NCBI RefSeq assembly: GCF_008831285.2 | Contig: NC_045143.1 | Span: 7,821,503 to 7,885,502 of the forward strand | DNA from: Nymphaea colorata | Taxonomy: Eukaryota; Streptophyta; Magnoliopsida; Nymphaeales; Nymphaeaceae | DNA: 64,000 bases | Direction of reading: 5' to 3' | Part shown: piece by piece, positions 20,960-43,167 of the stretch | Numbering within the stretch: the first letter of the stretch is position 1 | Layout: every line of letters starts with the position of its first letter | Program-made: the position numbers and the translations under genes | The notes under the pieces: model-generated | Told to the model about the DNA's origin: nothing | The model's database searches: none | What the model saw: the letters and a program-made list of their open reading frames with translations, nothing else

Positions 20960-22685
20960 TTACCAGTGCACCCTCGCACCTTGTCCTCATTTGCATGACC
21001 GCCAACTCCGGTTCCAAGCGTGCGTTTAGGCAGATCCCTTGGATCTGAAGATCCATAAGGTGAGCCGATTTGAATTGGAAATCAACTCCACCGTCATGCC
21101 TGAGGTTTCAAGAGTAAGAAAAATGTTTGGTAAGAACAATACTGTATTTTTATAATAGATGTTTATAAATTATATGATAAAAGCACCAAATTCTTGCTTT
21201 GGGAAACATATTGTGATTGTGAAAGTTGTTCTTAAATTCAATAATTAAAAAGATTGAACACAAGCGTTATACTTTTTGGTATAAAAAGTTAGGTGTATTT
21301 GTTTTGGCATGGATCTGAGATCACCTCTCATCTGAATCTTGTTTAGATGGATCTACTGTTTAAGTAAATTGTACATAAACAATACACTTTTGGGTATAAA
21401 AAATTAGAGAGTGTCTGTTTCACCATGAACCTGACATCACCTCTCGTCTGAACCTTGTTTAGAGGGATCCACTATTCAAGTAAATAAAAATGAATCTCCA
21501 CGGCAACAGGAACTGTAGATTTAATACGTAAGTATTATCTCAAAAACTTTTATATAAGGTCTGATCGAGGAGTTGAACCTCAAATCCATGGATCTGAAAT
21601 TGCTTAGGTTGGGTTTGATAGTCTCCAAATCCAAGCCTGCATAAAAAAGGTAAGTTTTGGGAAGCAAGGATTTAAAATTTATGCTATTATGTTAAAAACC
21701 ATGAACTTAAGGTTGGATTGAAGGTAGTCTGATCTTAAATCTATGGATCTAAGATATGCACTAAAACAAACACAACCTAAAAATCTCATATCACCAAACT
21801 CTCACATCCCCCATTGAACAAATGGAGCTTTAATGTTCCAAAAATGCAATATTGTTCTTATCAAACCCCTTCTGAACATTTCCTAGCGTCTTTAAAACAA
21901 AATGATCAAATGTGCATGCATCCCACATTTGCGTTTACGATTCATTTGGATAATTGATGCATTGGATTCAAAATCCTTTATATATATATATATATATATA
22001 AACGCAAAAGAGTTAAGGAGGTCAGAATTAAAACTCCATTGTCACAAATATAGCTATAGGAGCATTAGCAATTACTTATGTGCAACAATTCTTCATAATT
22101 TTTTAGCATATGTTTATAACACTTTTACCACATGTTTTTTTATTTTTAATCTTCAAACAACATCTAACATTAAACATGTAACCATAAGTTATTGCTAATG
22201 CTTATACCGCTATATTTTTAACAATGGATTTTTAATTTTGAACCGTAACTCTTTTAAGTTTATATATATATATATTTATTTATTTATTTATTTATATTGG
22301 CCCCAACCTCCATTCTCCTTTTATTTTATCTCCATATCCGCTGACAAGATGCCACGTCAGGAAAGGAATCTTTGATCGTTTGGTATGATCACTTTTTTCT
22401 GGTCCCCACTTGTTATCGTGTAGACTTCGCAACAGTGCCTTACTCGCAAAAAGACTCGTCCAACAAATTTAGTATGAGATAAACCGTAGAATCGAGGGCG
22501 TTATCGTCATTTTACAGCCTCTCGTCTCTCCCCCTAATCCGACAAACCTACCATGGCTTCTTGCAATTCGCAAGGCCGAAAACTCATAAAATGACAATAT
22601 TATTTAAGGGAGCCCCGGGCGATGAAAATGGCAGCGGGTCGATCCGAGCCCGTGAAAAAATCGGACTGAGCCTCATAATTTTTTG

Positions 22686-22720
<35 letters not shown>

Positions 22721-22860
22721 CATTTTAAGAAACCCAAGCTCATATTGAACTAAGTCATTGAAATGGGTTTCTAGGTGGCCCAGCCTCATGCCCACCCTTT
22801 ATTTATCTACTGAGAAAAAGCACTGCCATTTAATTTTTCTTTGGCACAAGTCACTAGTAA
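20960..22860. other. Intergenic with a diverged tandem repeat
   Basis: No gene is supported. (TA)n tracts lie at about 21980-22000, 22260-22275 and 22687-22716. A second GC-richer patch at 22320-22600 carries CCACGTCA and ends in ATGGCTTC, which opens a frame of only 13 codons. Confidence 0.45.
21268..21487. repeat. Diverged direct repeat, about 118-bp offset
   Basis: ACTTTTTGGTATAAAAAGTT at 21269 and ACTTTTGGGTATAAAAAATT at about 21386 begin two copies that share ATCACCTCTC, TCTGAA and CTTGTTTAGA and end in TCAAGTAAAT/TTAAGTAAAT. Confidence 0.8.
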
Positions 22861-23285
22861 AACTTTGTTTGGATGGAGGGAAATGTAAGGAAATGAAGGG
22901 ATAAAAAGAAAAAGAAATGAAAGGGAGAGAAAGAGAAGGAAAGACAGAATGAAAAGGGAAGGAAATGAATAAAAAAAAAGAAATGATAAAAATTATAATA
23001 TTTTACAATAATATCCCTAACTTTCAAAATGTTTAAAAAATTACGGGGGTATAAATGGTGGAAAAAGATAGAGGTTTCCTTACGTTTCTTTTCCTTCCCA
23101 ATCTATTCAATTTTAGAGGGATTGAATTTACATTACATTTTTTTTCTTTTCTTTTCTTTTCTTTGTAACCAAACAAACTTTTAAATTTTCTTTTATTTCT
23201 TTCTTTTTTAATTAATCAACCAAACAAAGGATTGATTGTTGAATCTCTCCCTTTTTCCTCTATTTCCCTCCATCCAAAGAGGGCC
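22861..23285. mobile_element. Tourist-like (PIF/Harbinger) MITE, 425 bp
   Basis: The left end carries TTTGTTTGGATGGAGGGAAAT. The reversed right end is GGCCCTCTTTGGATGGAGGG followed by AAAT, so about 17 bases match exactly. TAA flanks both sides (22858-22860 and 23286-23288), fitting a 3-bp TAA/TTA target duplication. The interior is purine-rich on the left and pyrimidine-rich on the right, so the whole element can fold back. No coding capacity. Confidence 0.72.
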
Positions 23286-23288
23286 TAA

Positions 23289-26200
23289 AGGTGAGCCATT
23301 AAACCAGAAATGACCAACCAGAGTCTACAATAGCTTGAAATTGCTGGTGGCCGCAACTTACACCACTTTGTTCTATTTGGGATGAAATTCTCTGATCGGT
23401 GACACTTCAATATGAAGACTGTTAAACGGATCAGATATGTATAAGTCATTTGGTTTGAATCCAGTTGATTCAGTATCACCATTAAATTCTGAAATAAATT
23501 AAAAAAATTAGAGAAGTTGGATGCAAACATAGTTGCCCTACTCCTCTTAATTCTATTAGGGGTTAGTTGGCTGGAAGGATTAAGGACACTGGTACTATTG
23601 TTCCATAAATTTGGTCATTAGACAAAAGGAACACTTTGTGACTATCCATTGAACCTGCTCCAAAGGTTAGGACATGTTTATGGAACAACATTTTTAAGTG
23701 TTTTATAAATCTGCCTTAATCTTTAGTAATGAATTTAAAAATGGTAAAATACATTTCTTTCTTGATTGGAAATAAAAGGCAATGAGCAAATAAGTGGTAA
23801 AATGATGAAAAAAAAACGAAGGAAAGGAAGAAAGAAAGAAGAAAATTAGAATGATCCTCAGCCACTAAATCAACCATCTTAGAAAAGCTAATCAACCTCC
23901 CTTTATATTATTAAATAGCATTTATAACTTAGTGAACCATCTTAGAAAAGTTAATCAGCCTCTCTTATTCAAAAGAGTGTAGTGGAATGAGGTGGCAAGA
24001 CAGCTTACATTAAAGTATTTTTCTATTCATGTTTCGTGTTTTATTCTTCTGAGCTGCAAATAGTAACAAACACGATATGCCGATCAAAAAATGTGTCATA
24101 GGTCGACCTAAACCCCAAAACAAACCAGAATTTTAAATGTATAAATCTATGAGTTTTTCACCAAAAATGATTTTTCCTAAATAAACATTAAAAAATTAAA
24201 ATGCTGATCATCCGATCATCCGCAGAGCAATTTGTTTTCTTTAATTCCTGCTACGATTAATTGTCCTGTTATAGATTTCCAAAAAAAACAACAAAAAGAA
24301 GATAATTTTATTTAATTAGGACATTTGTTCTTTATATCATTATTCATCGGTGCAGTTTTGGCCATAAATGCAGTTGCACATGCATCTTGGACTTTGGGAA
24401 CCTGCGTGCACCATCCATGTAAAACGACAACTGCCACAAACAGACTGGGAGATCATCATCTTTGTCTGATAGAGCCTCCTTGGTTTATGAGCCAAACATG
24501 GGCCACATTTTTTCCTCTTTTTCATCACCTTCTTTGTAGCTTGCAATAACAAAAGAATCTGCACCTGCCCTTTGGAAGTAAGCCTGCGCAGAGTTTGGTG
24601 TCATGGTTACTGTCATAGAGGAGAAGCCATATCTGTGCAGAGTTTGGTGTCATGGTTACTGTCATAGAGGAGAAGCCGTATCATGAAAAGCACAAATTGA
24701 TAGATTGTTAAGGGCATGTTCTGTTGCCAGAATGATATAATCTGTTTTATTTAATATTTACTTAAATATAAATGAAATGAATTGGGAACTTTTTTGTATT
24801 TGGGTGCATAGATCTTTTAAAAACTCACTGTTGGTGTAGATGGGTAGGATGCACCAACCAGCTAAAGCCAAACTTGATCAAAAAAATTTGGTTTGTGCTC
24901 AACTTGTTTATAAACTAGCCAAGTTCAAGCTTAGAAAGATACTTGAACTGATAAATGAATCGAGATCGAGTTTTGGGAACTCGACTTGTTTACACTCGAC
25001 TGGACTCGCAAACTAGTACTCTATATAATATTGCCAAAACCAGTTCACTGAAGCACTAGTTTTAATTTTTAGGGTAAAAATAAATTTTCACAAGTTACAC
25101 GAGTTTGTTAATGCTTATATGAGTTAACACTTACACGAGTTAATGGTTAAACGAGTTAAATGAGTTAAACGAGTTGGGTTCGAGCTCCATTTTGTGTAGT
25201 CGAGTCAAACTCAAGCTTGCTGACAAATGATATAAGTCTCATCTAAGTTTGAATCCACATCGCATTATACAATTGTTTAAATACTAATTCAATCACGTGT
25301 CATTTCTTAAATCTAAATCTGATCGATTCTTTAACATGATATTAAGTTTTTTTTTTATCTTACTTTTTAGTTCAGACACATGTTGTGAGGCATCGCTCTT
25401 CTCTCAGGCCTGGTTTTGACATGCATATGCCATCTTTTATGAATTTTGGTTGGTTTGTGACTGAAAATACAGAACTTATGCGTTTTGTTTATATGAACTT
25501 AAAACATTTTTTGGGCAATCAAACATGTCATAAAATAGTTGAAATTCAACAGCAAGAAAGCAAGACATAAATCAAAGAAGACATGACAAGCAGATGACGG
25601 GTACTAAAAGCATGATATCAACGAGGAATCAGGATAAACACTTGTTAAAGCCAACGACGAGTTGGTAAAAGAATAACAAAGTACTGAAGGGACAAGTTGC
25701 CGAACGAGAATCAAACACGAGCTAGTGACAAATAATTTTATCGAGTAGTGAGAATGATCGATTGGAAAGTGCAATGGGAATTTCTTGTTGCACAGAATGA
25801 AAGCATCTTGCTGACAAGAAATGGGTTTCTCCAAGACTTTCTAATCGCTTTAACAAAAGCATAAAGTTTAGTGTTGGAGTTAAAAAGTTTACCTTAAAAA
25901 CTTAACTCCCTAATCGAGTGTAACACCCCTAAAAATTTAAATTTAGTTCCGTATGGAAAATGGTGAAGAATCTTCAAAGACTTATAAAAAATGTTATTAA
26001 ATAAATGGTCGTTCTGGTTTCTAGTCTTTTGAAGGTTGAAGCCGAAACTGCTAGGAGGCGGTTTGGATCCGTTAGACTAAGGGTTCAAGACCAATTGGTC
26101 GGATTGTTATAAAGGTATCAAAACATTGTTCAACAATGGAACATAGGGTCCCACACAAACAACAGGACCAACCAGGGATAAATAGGTCTTTTGGTGGTTA

Positions 26201-29071
26201 ACTCAAACTTGAACGTGCCTTGGTCCAATATTAACATGGAACATTGTTATGGAATGAATAAACGTACCTACGGATGGATGGAACAAACTATACATATTTT
26301 TTGAGACTAAACAATTAATCATAGTTTATTTTCGAGTTCTTGTAAAACATTTTCATATATTTAGTTGATTTCACGAAAACAATCATTTATCTATGGCTAA
26401 TCTGTTTAAAACAAAAGATGGTAAGAAAACGAGAAAGAAAGAGCGAAGCCCCAACCATTAGAGATTCAGAGAACAATGTCCGATCCCATTTCCCAATAAA
26501 AGGCTTACACTCATCAATTTCTTCTTGATTTTGCGCTTTCATTCATGCTTAACTAAACGTGTACTCATAAAAGAATACAATATTTCGTCAGCCCTGGAAT
26601 CAGATGTATCCTTTATCTCACATCTGATTTATCCGATGTTTATATGTTCATGTATATTCAAATACCAATGAAGGAAAACCTCTACTCGAACCAAATTTTC
26701 AAATTCATATCTAAATCCAAATCTTACTTTTAAATAAAAAACCAAATCAGAACCCAAAACTCAAAATGCATAGGTATTGGATATAAAATATTTATTTAAA
26801 ACTAAATTGGATTTAAAACCGATCAACCATGTAAGAGATGTCATATCTTAAATATGAATCTGATCCAATTTCTTAACTAAATATTAACTTTTTTTTTTTC
26901 CAATTTGCTTCAATATCCAATCCAAATAAAATCCACGACATCCCTATCGCTATCAGCAAATAAATAAGTATTCCCATTTATCGGCTATATCTCGTGAGTC
27001 ATGCCAAGATCGTTAAAGAGATATTAAAGTGGAATCTAGGAAGGCAGAAGGATCTGCCTATCGGTTCGGACAAAAGGAATGACAAGAGACTACCAGAGTC
27101 TTTTAAAATACTTGGATTCTTTTAGTGCATCACCCTCGCTTGCCTGGTGCGTAGCCCAAGCAATCTCCTCACCGTCCACACGCATATTACTATCAATATT
27201 TTATTCGGACAGGCGTCCTGACCAACCTCTTCTCGCTTATGCGATGCCGTTTTTACGTCCGATCATGTCGAATCCCACTGTCGTCAAACATCCACAAGGC
27301 GTTATCGGTCACATATGGAATATTGGTATACGTCACATCGCCCCGCTAAAATTGATTGGAAACTGAGATTTTAAATGTTTTTCTCTATTTTTAGATATTA
27401 ATTCACTAATTTTAAAGTGGAAATATTAAACTAGTTGGATGTAATTTGCTTTTAGACATAGCATCACGTGTATTTTTTTTTTCTTTTTTTGATATATTTT
27501 AAGTCTAAACCATACGGGTGTGAAATATATAATATTAGTTTAGGATAGATCGGTTTTTGAATTTTTATGTGGTTCAAAAAGCCCTTTTTCTTTTTTTGAA
27601 GCAAAAGGTTTAAAAATGCTTGCGCCCAAATCAACATAATTTGTGTTGAACATATATACACCAATAAAATCAGATCCAACCATGAGTGAATAATGTGAGT
27701 TGAGTGAGTAAGAAACATACTTTTTGGAATATATAAGTTGAATGAATAATCCACTAATAATAATTGTGAGTCGTAGTGTTATTAAAATTTGACACCTAAT
27801 GAGATCCTGACACTAACGTACTTGCATTGAGAAAGGTAAGAATTATTGTGAGTCATGGCTTCTAAAAGCAAAACTGTTGATTATTCCCTTCTAAGTTCTA
27901 ACTATGGCAGGTAGAATAAAATATTGCTTGATAATAAGTGAAAACCCTGTTCAAGAAAAGAGTGTTTTGGAGGAGGAAAATGGTCCCAAGACACCTGGAT
28001 AAATGTGACACAAATTATTTTTTAGTCTTATAAAATTGGGGTACTGATCCAGGCCCAAGACAATAAAAATGAGCTTTTGTCGAGCCGAACTTGAGCTGAA
28101 GCATTTTGAGTCGAGTCAAGCTTGGGCCGAAGCATCTAGGGCCAGGCCTGACCCAATCCATGTTGATCAGGCCTAAGCCTGGGTTGCCAAAATGGGGCAC
28201 AGGCCAGCTCGGACCTGACTTCCAATCGGGCCGACTTGGCCCAATGCCCATGTGCCTCTCCTTAGCACTTTTGATAAATTGTTTGTTTGGTAGTTGGAAT
28301 AGTTTCTGTGTGTCCCATAAATCTATCTCCAAAATTAATGTATATAGTTAATTTGAACATTATACTATTTATAATAAATCTATCCAATCTTCTAGTGTCA
28401 TTCATATGACATATAAAAATAATGTTCCCTTTCATGGATTTCTCTCGTAAATACTGACATATTATTCTTATTACTAAACTACCCTTATATTATTGGATGA
28501 TATATATATATATATATATATATAAGTGGTGAAATGCAATCTTAATTTTTTAAGTAGATATTAATGAAAAGGCTAGTTAATTTTGAGTAGAAAGATTCAA
28601 ACAAACTTCATTAGTTATACAAAACATTTGTTTAGGTGAATTGGGACTAGGGTCCCAATCACACACAGTGCGTTGGCAGGGGTTTGGTTGGTCAAGTTCA
28701 TGAGGCGAGGCGTGCTACCTGTCAACAAACTATACTTCACCTTATATTCAACCTTCGTTCTATTGCATTTATTCAACTTGTTGCCATTTATGAGCTGCTT
28801 TTTAGACTCGCATACGGGTCGAATCTGGATCTTTTAACTGGTTCTGGACCCAACCCGTTTCTAACTCCAGTTGCGTTTTATTTGGCCCTGGTTCACAAGA
28901 TAACAAAAATAAAGGAGAGACATGGCAACAATGAAAGTGTTCGAAGTTAGGTTTTCTTTTAAAACAGCTCAATTATGTGTAAAAGGAAGCAGTTAAAAGA
29001 AAGAGGCCCAAATTAAGACCAGGTTTTGTTATATCAGGGAAAATTGAGCACGTTTTGTAAAAATTTTTATA
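23289..29071. other. Long intergenic stretch without a supportable gene
   Basis: Contents seen: a CGAGT-type repeat (24860-25230); a string TGTAACACCCC at 25919 that resembles the start of some plant LTRs, with no matching second end; GGGATGTCAA-family sequence ending ACGACATCCCTA (about 26600-26945); a GGCCTGACCC/GGGCC-type degenerate repeat (28080-28250); a (TA)n tract at 28499-28524. A frame open at 27079-27366 has no recognisable motif. Confidence 0.45.
24588..24683. repeat. Tandem duplication, 49-bp unit
   Basis: GCAGAGTTTGGTGTCATGGT at 24588 and again at 24637 begin two copies of a 49-bp unit ending GGAGAAGCC-ATAT/GTAT. They differ at one or two bases. Confidence 0.93.
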
Positions 29072-29831
29072 TTAAAAGGGACGATAAGTCCGTAACCATG
29101 GTCCATGACTTTCTCGTGAATGGTTTCGGTTTCGGATCTTTATCGACGATCCGAAGTTTTCGAGATAGTTTGTTAGCGGCTTCTCGAGTCTAAAGATGAC
29201 CTGCCTTCCCTCCGAGATTTGTGGAGCAAAACCCAAGACCCGGACGGAGCGCTTTTTGGTAAATTGTGTAATGTGTGAGGCCAATTTATCGGGTCTCCAT
29301 TGCCATCATCAGCCTTCCCCTCTGAAAAGGCCCTGAAACTTTCCCTCCCTTGGCGCGTCGTCTTCTTCCATACTTCGAGATACTCGAGGACTCGGCCGCT
29401 CCCGAAAGTCGCGGCCTGGGATATTCCGAGTTCCCGGAAGGTGCAAGCGGGATCTCTTGCCGAGATCTCGCCTGTTCTCGCCGGAGGTTTCCCCTGTGGA
29501 ATTTGTTTCCCGGTCGATCCCAGGAGCGGGGAGGAAAGATCGGTCCTTTGCTGAGAGAGCCCGCGGTTAGTGGAATCTCCTCCGACCTCCGCCGAGATCG
29601 TCACTTCTAGATTCTTCGTACTCCTGGATCGTGACTTGTCTGTTTTCGTTTCGGGGTTTCTGCCGGCGGAAGGGCGAGGTGAGGTATGAGCTGGTGGTGA
29701 CGTTCGCTTGGTTCGGAGATTGTTGGGATCGTTCCGGTGAACAGGTGGCGGTTAGCTTCGGATTTTGTAGCTTTTATCTTCCTTTTTTGCTCAGGGTTTC
29801 ATTGTGAGTGGCGGTAGAGTGTGGAAAGGGG
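29072..29831 (+). promoter_or_regulatory. Promoter and 5' leader of the hexokinase gene
   Basis: From about 29070 the DNA becomes GC-richer up to the hexokinase start, as expected for promoter-proximal and leader DNA. A five-codon upstream frame (ATG at 29686, TGA at 29698-29700) would lie in the leader if transcription begins before it. Minus-strand open frames here (29173-29604) are explained by base composition. No clear TATA box was found. Confidence 0.45.
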
Positions 29832-41109
<11,278 letters not shown>

Positions 41110-43167
41110 GAAGCATCTCTCTCTTTGGCTCGACACAGGGTTGTAGCCACGGCCTACAATTTCAATAACGTAGGAAGTAGAAATATCTTAGTTAAGGAGC
41201 CTTCTTGGCATTACAGGTCTCCAGTATTGCTTTTCATTTCCCATACAATTATTAAGTAGCAGGTTGTTTCGTGGGGTCTTCTCCTAATTTATTCACCATT
41301 GTATAGTTTGCAGGACCGGAAATATGTCGTCTCCCATTAAGGCCTGCCATTATTTTTTCTTTCTTCCTGCTGAGTTATGTTTCATCTTTATTAAGCACAT
41401 CTCCTATACTTTCTTGGGATGTATCCGACGAATAAAAAGCTGTAGCTGTATCATCCTGGAAACTACCTCCACAACGTGGGATTACTTACAACCACAGATA
41501 CGTGCACACGAGCACAGACACGGTAAAAATTGTTGCTTCATTGTGAGTTTTGTTTCTGATGGCTGATTGCATGCTTTACAGATCCAGCTTTACAAATGGT
41601 GATTTCTATGTCTCGTTTAGTTCCTATGAGAGTCGGGCATTGAGAGCTTATTGTGCAGGAGTATGCACTGTTTCCGCATCTTCATCCTCTTTCTGGTCCT
41701 ATGAGGATTGGAGTCGGCGTATTTGTCTCCTGTTGAGAATTTTGATTTTCTGACCGGTGAGTACATAAAAGACAGCTTCTCTAATGTTTTACCTACGGGA
41801 GCCTATTGGATCTGTTTTAGTCAGTGCTGTTTTCTAGAGCTAACTGAACGAGTGTCAACTTTTTCATGCCTCCATATGCAAATGACTAATTTGTCTTGCA
41901 AAAGATCTCCCTGAAATATAGACGTTCCTGCGTGGATATTTATGAGACGAAAACACGTCCTCAACTTCGTCCCTCTACTTGATAACGTTGCACCTAATCA
42001 GTATCATTGTCTTTTTTGCGATAAAATGTAGTTGTTTCTAGGTGCACTTGTTAAAGGCATCCAAACCAACGCTTCCAACTCATGGCGGCCACCCGCTTGG
42101 CCCACTTGAGCAAATTGTCTACACTGGTGATTAAAAGGCTCCAAAGGGTCGTCACCAACCCACTGGGGGACCTGAAAGTCTTCTTCGGCAACTTGAAAAG
42201 TCGCAAGCTGTTAAAGATGAGGGGACACTTACCCAGTACAACTGTCGTTAAAAGTCAAGGTTTACGGCCAAAGCGACAGCGACCGGCCATAAACAGATCC
42301 TGGTGGAAGAAATTGGGCTCTAGCTCGGAAGCTAGAAGGACCGTGGCTTCCACGAGCCTTGTTATTCATTTTCCACCTTGCAAAAATCATCGTTGACAAG
42401 GGAACTTGTCACGTGTGGTAGAAACCAAATCTTCGAAAACAAAACTGAAGTGTAGTTCGTATCTCTTTGCTCTCCCCTCATCTTGCGGTACCAGTTCTCT
42501 CCTGGCGTTGTGTTGTGGTGGCACCTAATGGTGGCATAATAAAAAAAAGCACAGGGATCGACAACTGAATATAGAGAGATGAGAGAGGGAGAGAAGTTCT
42601 ATATTACGGTCATACTATACACCTTTCTCAATGTTCACAGATTCGAGAGAGAGAATTCACGCTTGGTCATGACGTGAATTGAATTGCAGAAGCAATATTT
42701 TTGAATGGAGATCGACCCAAATGTAAAGGTGGAGATATTCTGCTCAGTTGGACGCTGACCTACACGTTGAGTACTAACGAAAGGAACTTATCTTTTCGTG
42801 TTGGGTGGTGGATAGAAAACGCACAAACTCGCCCAGCCATGGAAAAGATCATAATTTGCCATTATTTTTATACAGTAGGTGTTTTTCATTGTCCACCCTC
42901 AGTTTGCTGTCCTACCTCTCTGATGATGACAAGCAAGTGGCTTTGCGAGTCATGGTCACAATTCCGGCGCTGGAACCTTTTGGTCCGGACGCTTCAATTC
43001 CTCTGCACTCCAACTTGGCCACTGGTGTTTCTGGTGTTGTCATTTTAGGCTCGGTTGCAGGCAAACAAGCCGCGCTGCTTTCTCAAGAGTTGTGTAAGCA
43101 CACATTGCCTATGAAAAAGCAGGGTATCCAGGCAGCTTAGCCGGCTATAGAGACCACGCCCTTAGCA
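41110..43167. other. Convergent intergenic region between hexokinase and receptor kinase
   Basis: Both 3' untranslated regions fall here. A moderately GC-rich stretch at 42060-42400 and frames open at 42701-43140 show no recognisable family, so I do not call genes. Confidence 0.5.
41431..41436 (+). terminator. Candidate polyadenylation signal of hexokinase
   Basis: AATAAA lies about 320 bases after the hexokinase stop codon, preceded by T-rich DNA. A suitable distance for a plant 3' untranslated region. Confidence 0.4.

Noticed and set aside
22553..22594. ATGGCTTC start in a promoter-like GC-richer patch
   Set aside because: The frame ends after 13 codons and no downstream exon is recognisable.
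25919..25929. LTR start (TGTAACACCCC)
   Set aside because: Resembles the beginning of some plant LTRs, but no paired LTR, primer-binding site or polyprotein fragment was found.
29173..29604. 143-codon minus-strand frame upstream of hexokinase
   Set aside because: Overlaps two plus-strand open frames in the GC-rich hexokinase leader. Low-complexity Arg/Ser/Gly composition, best explained by base content.
42082..42396. 104-codon plus-strand frame downstream of hexokinase
   Set aside because: GC-richer but no recognisable motif, no splice or regulatory context. Not called.
42701..43140. Overlapping plus-strand frames, one ending in ALEPFGPDAS...GIQAA
   Set aside because: Open for about 110 codons but no family recognised. 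It lies in the convergent 3' region and could be chance. A protein search would settle it.
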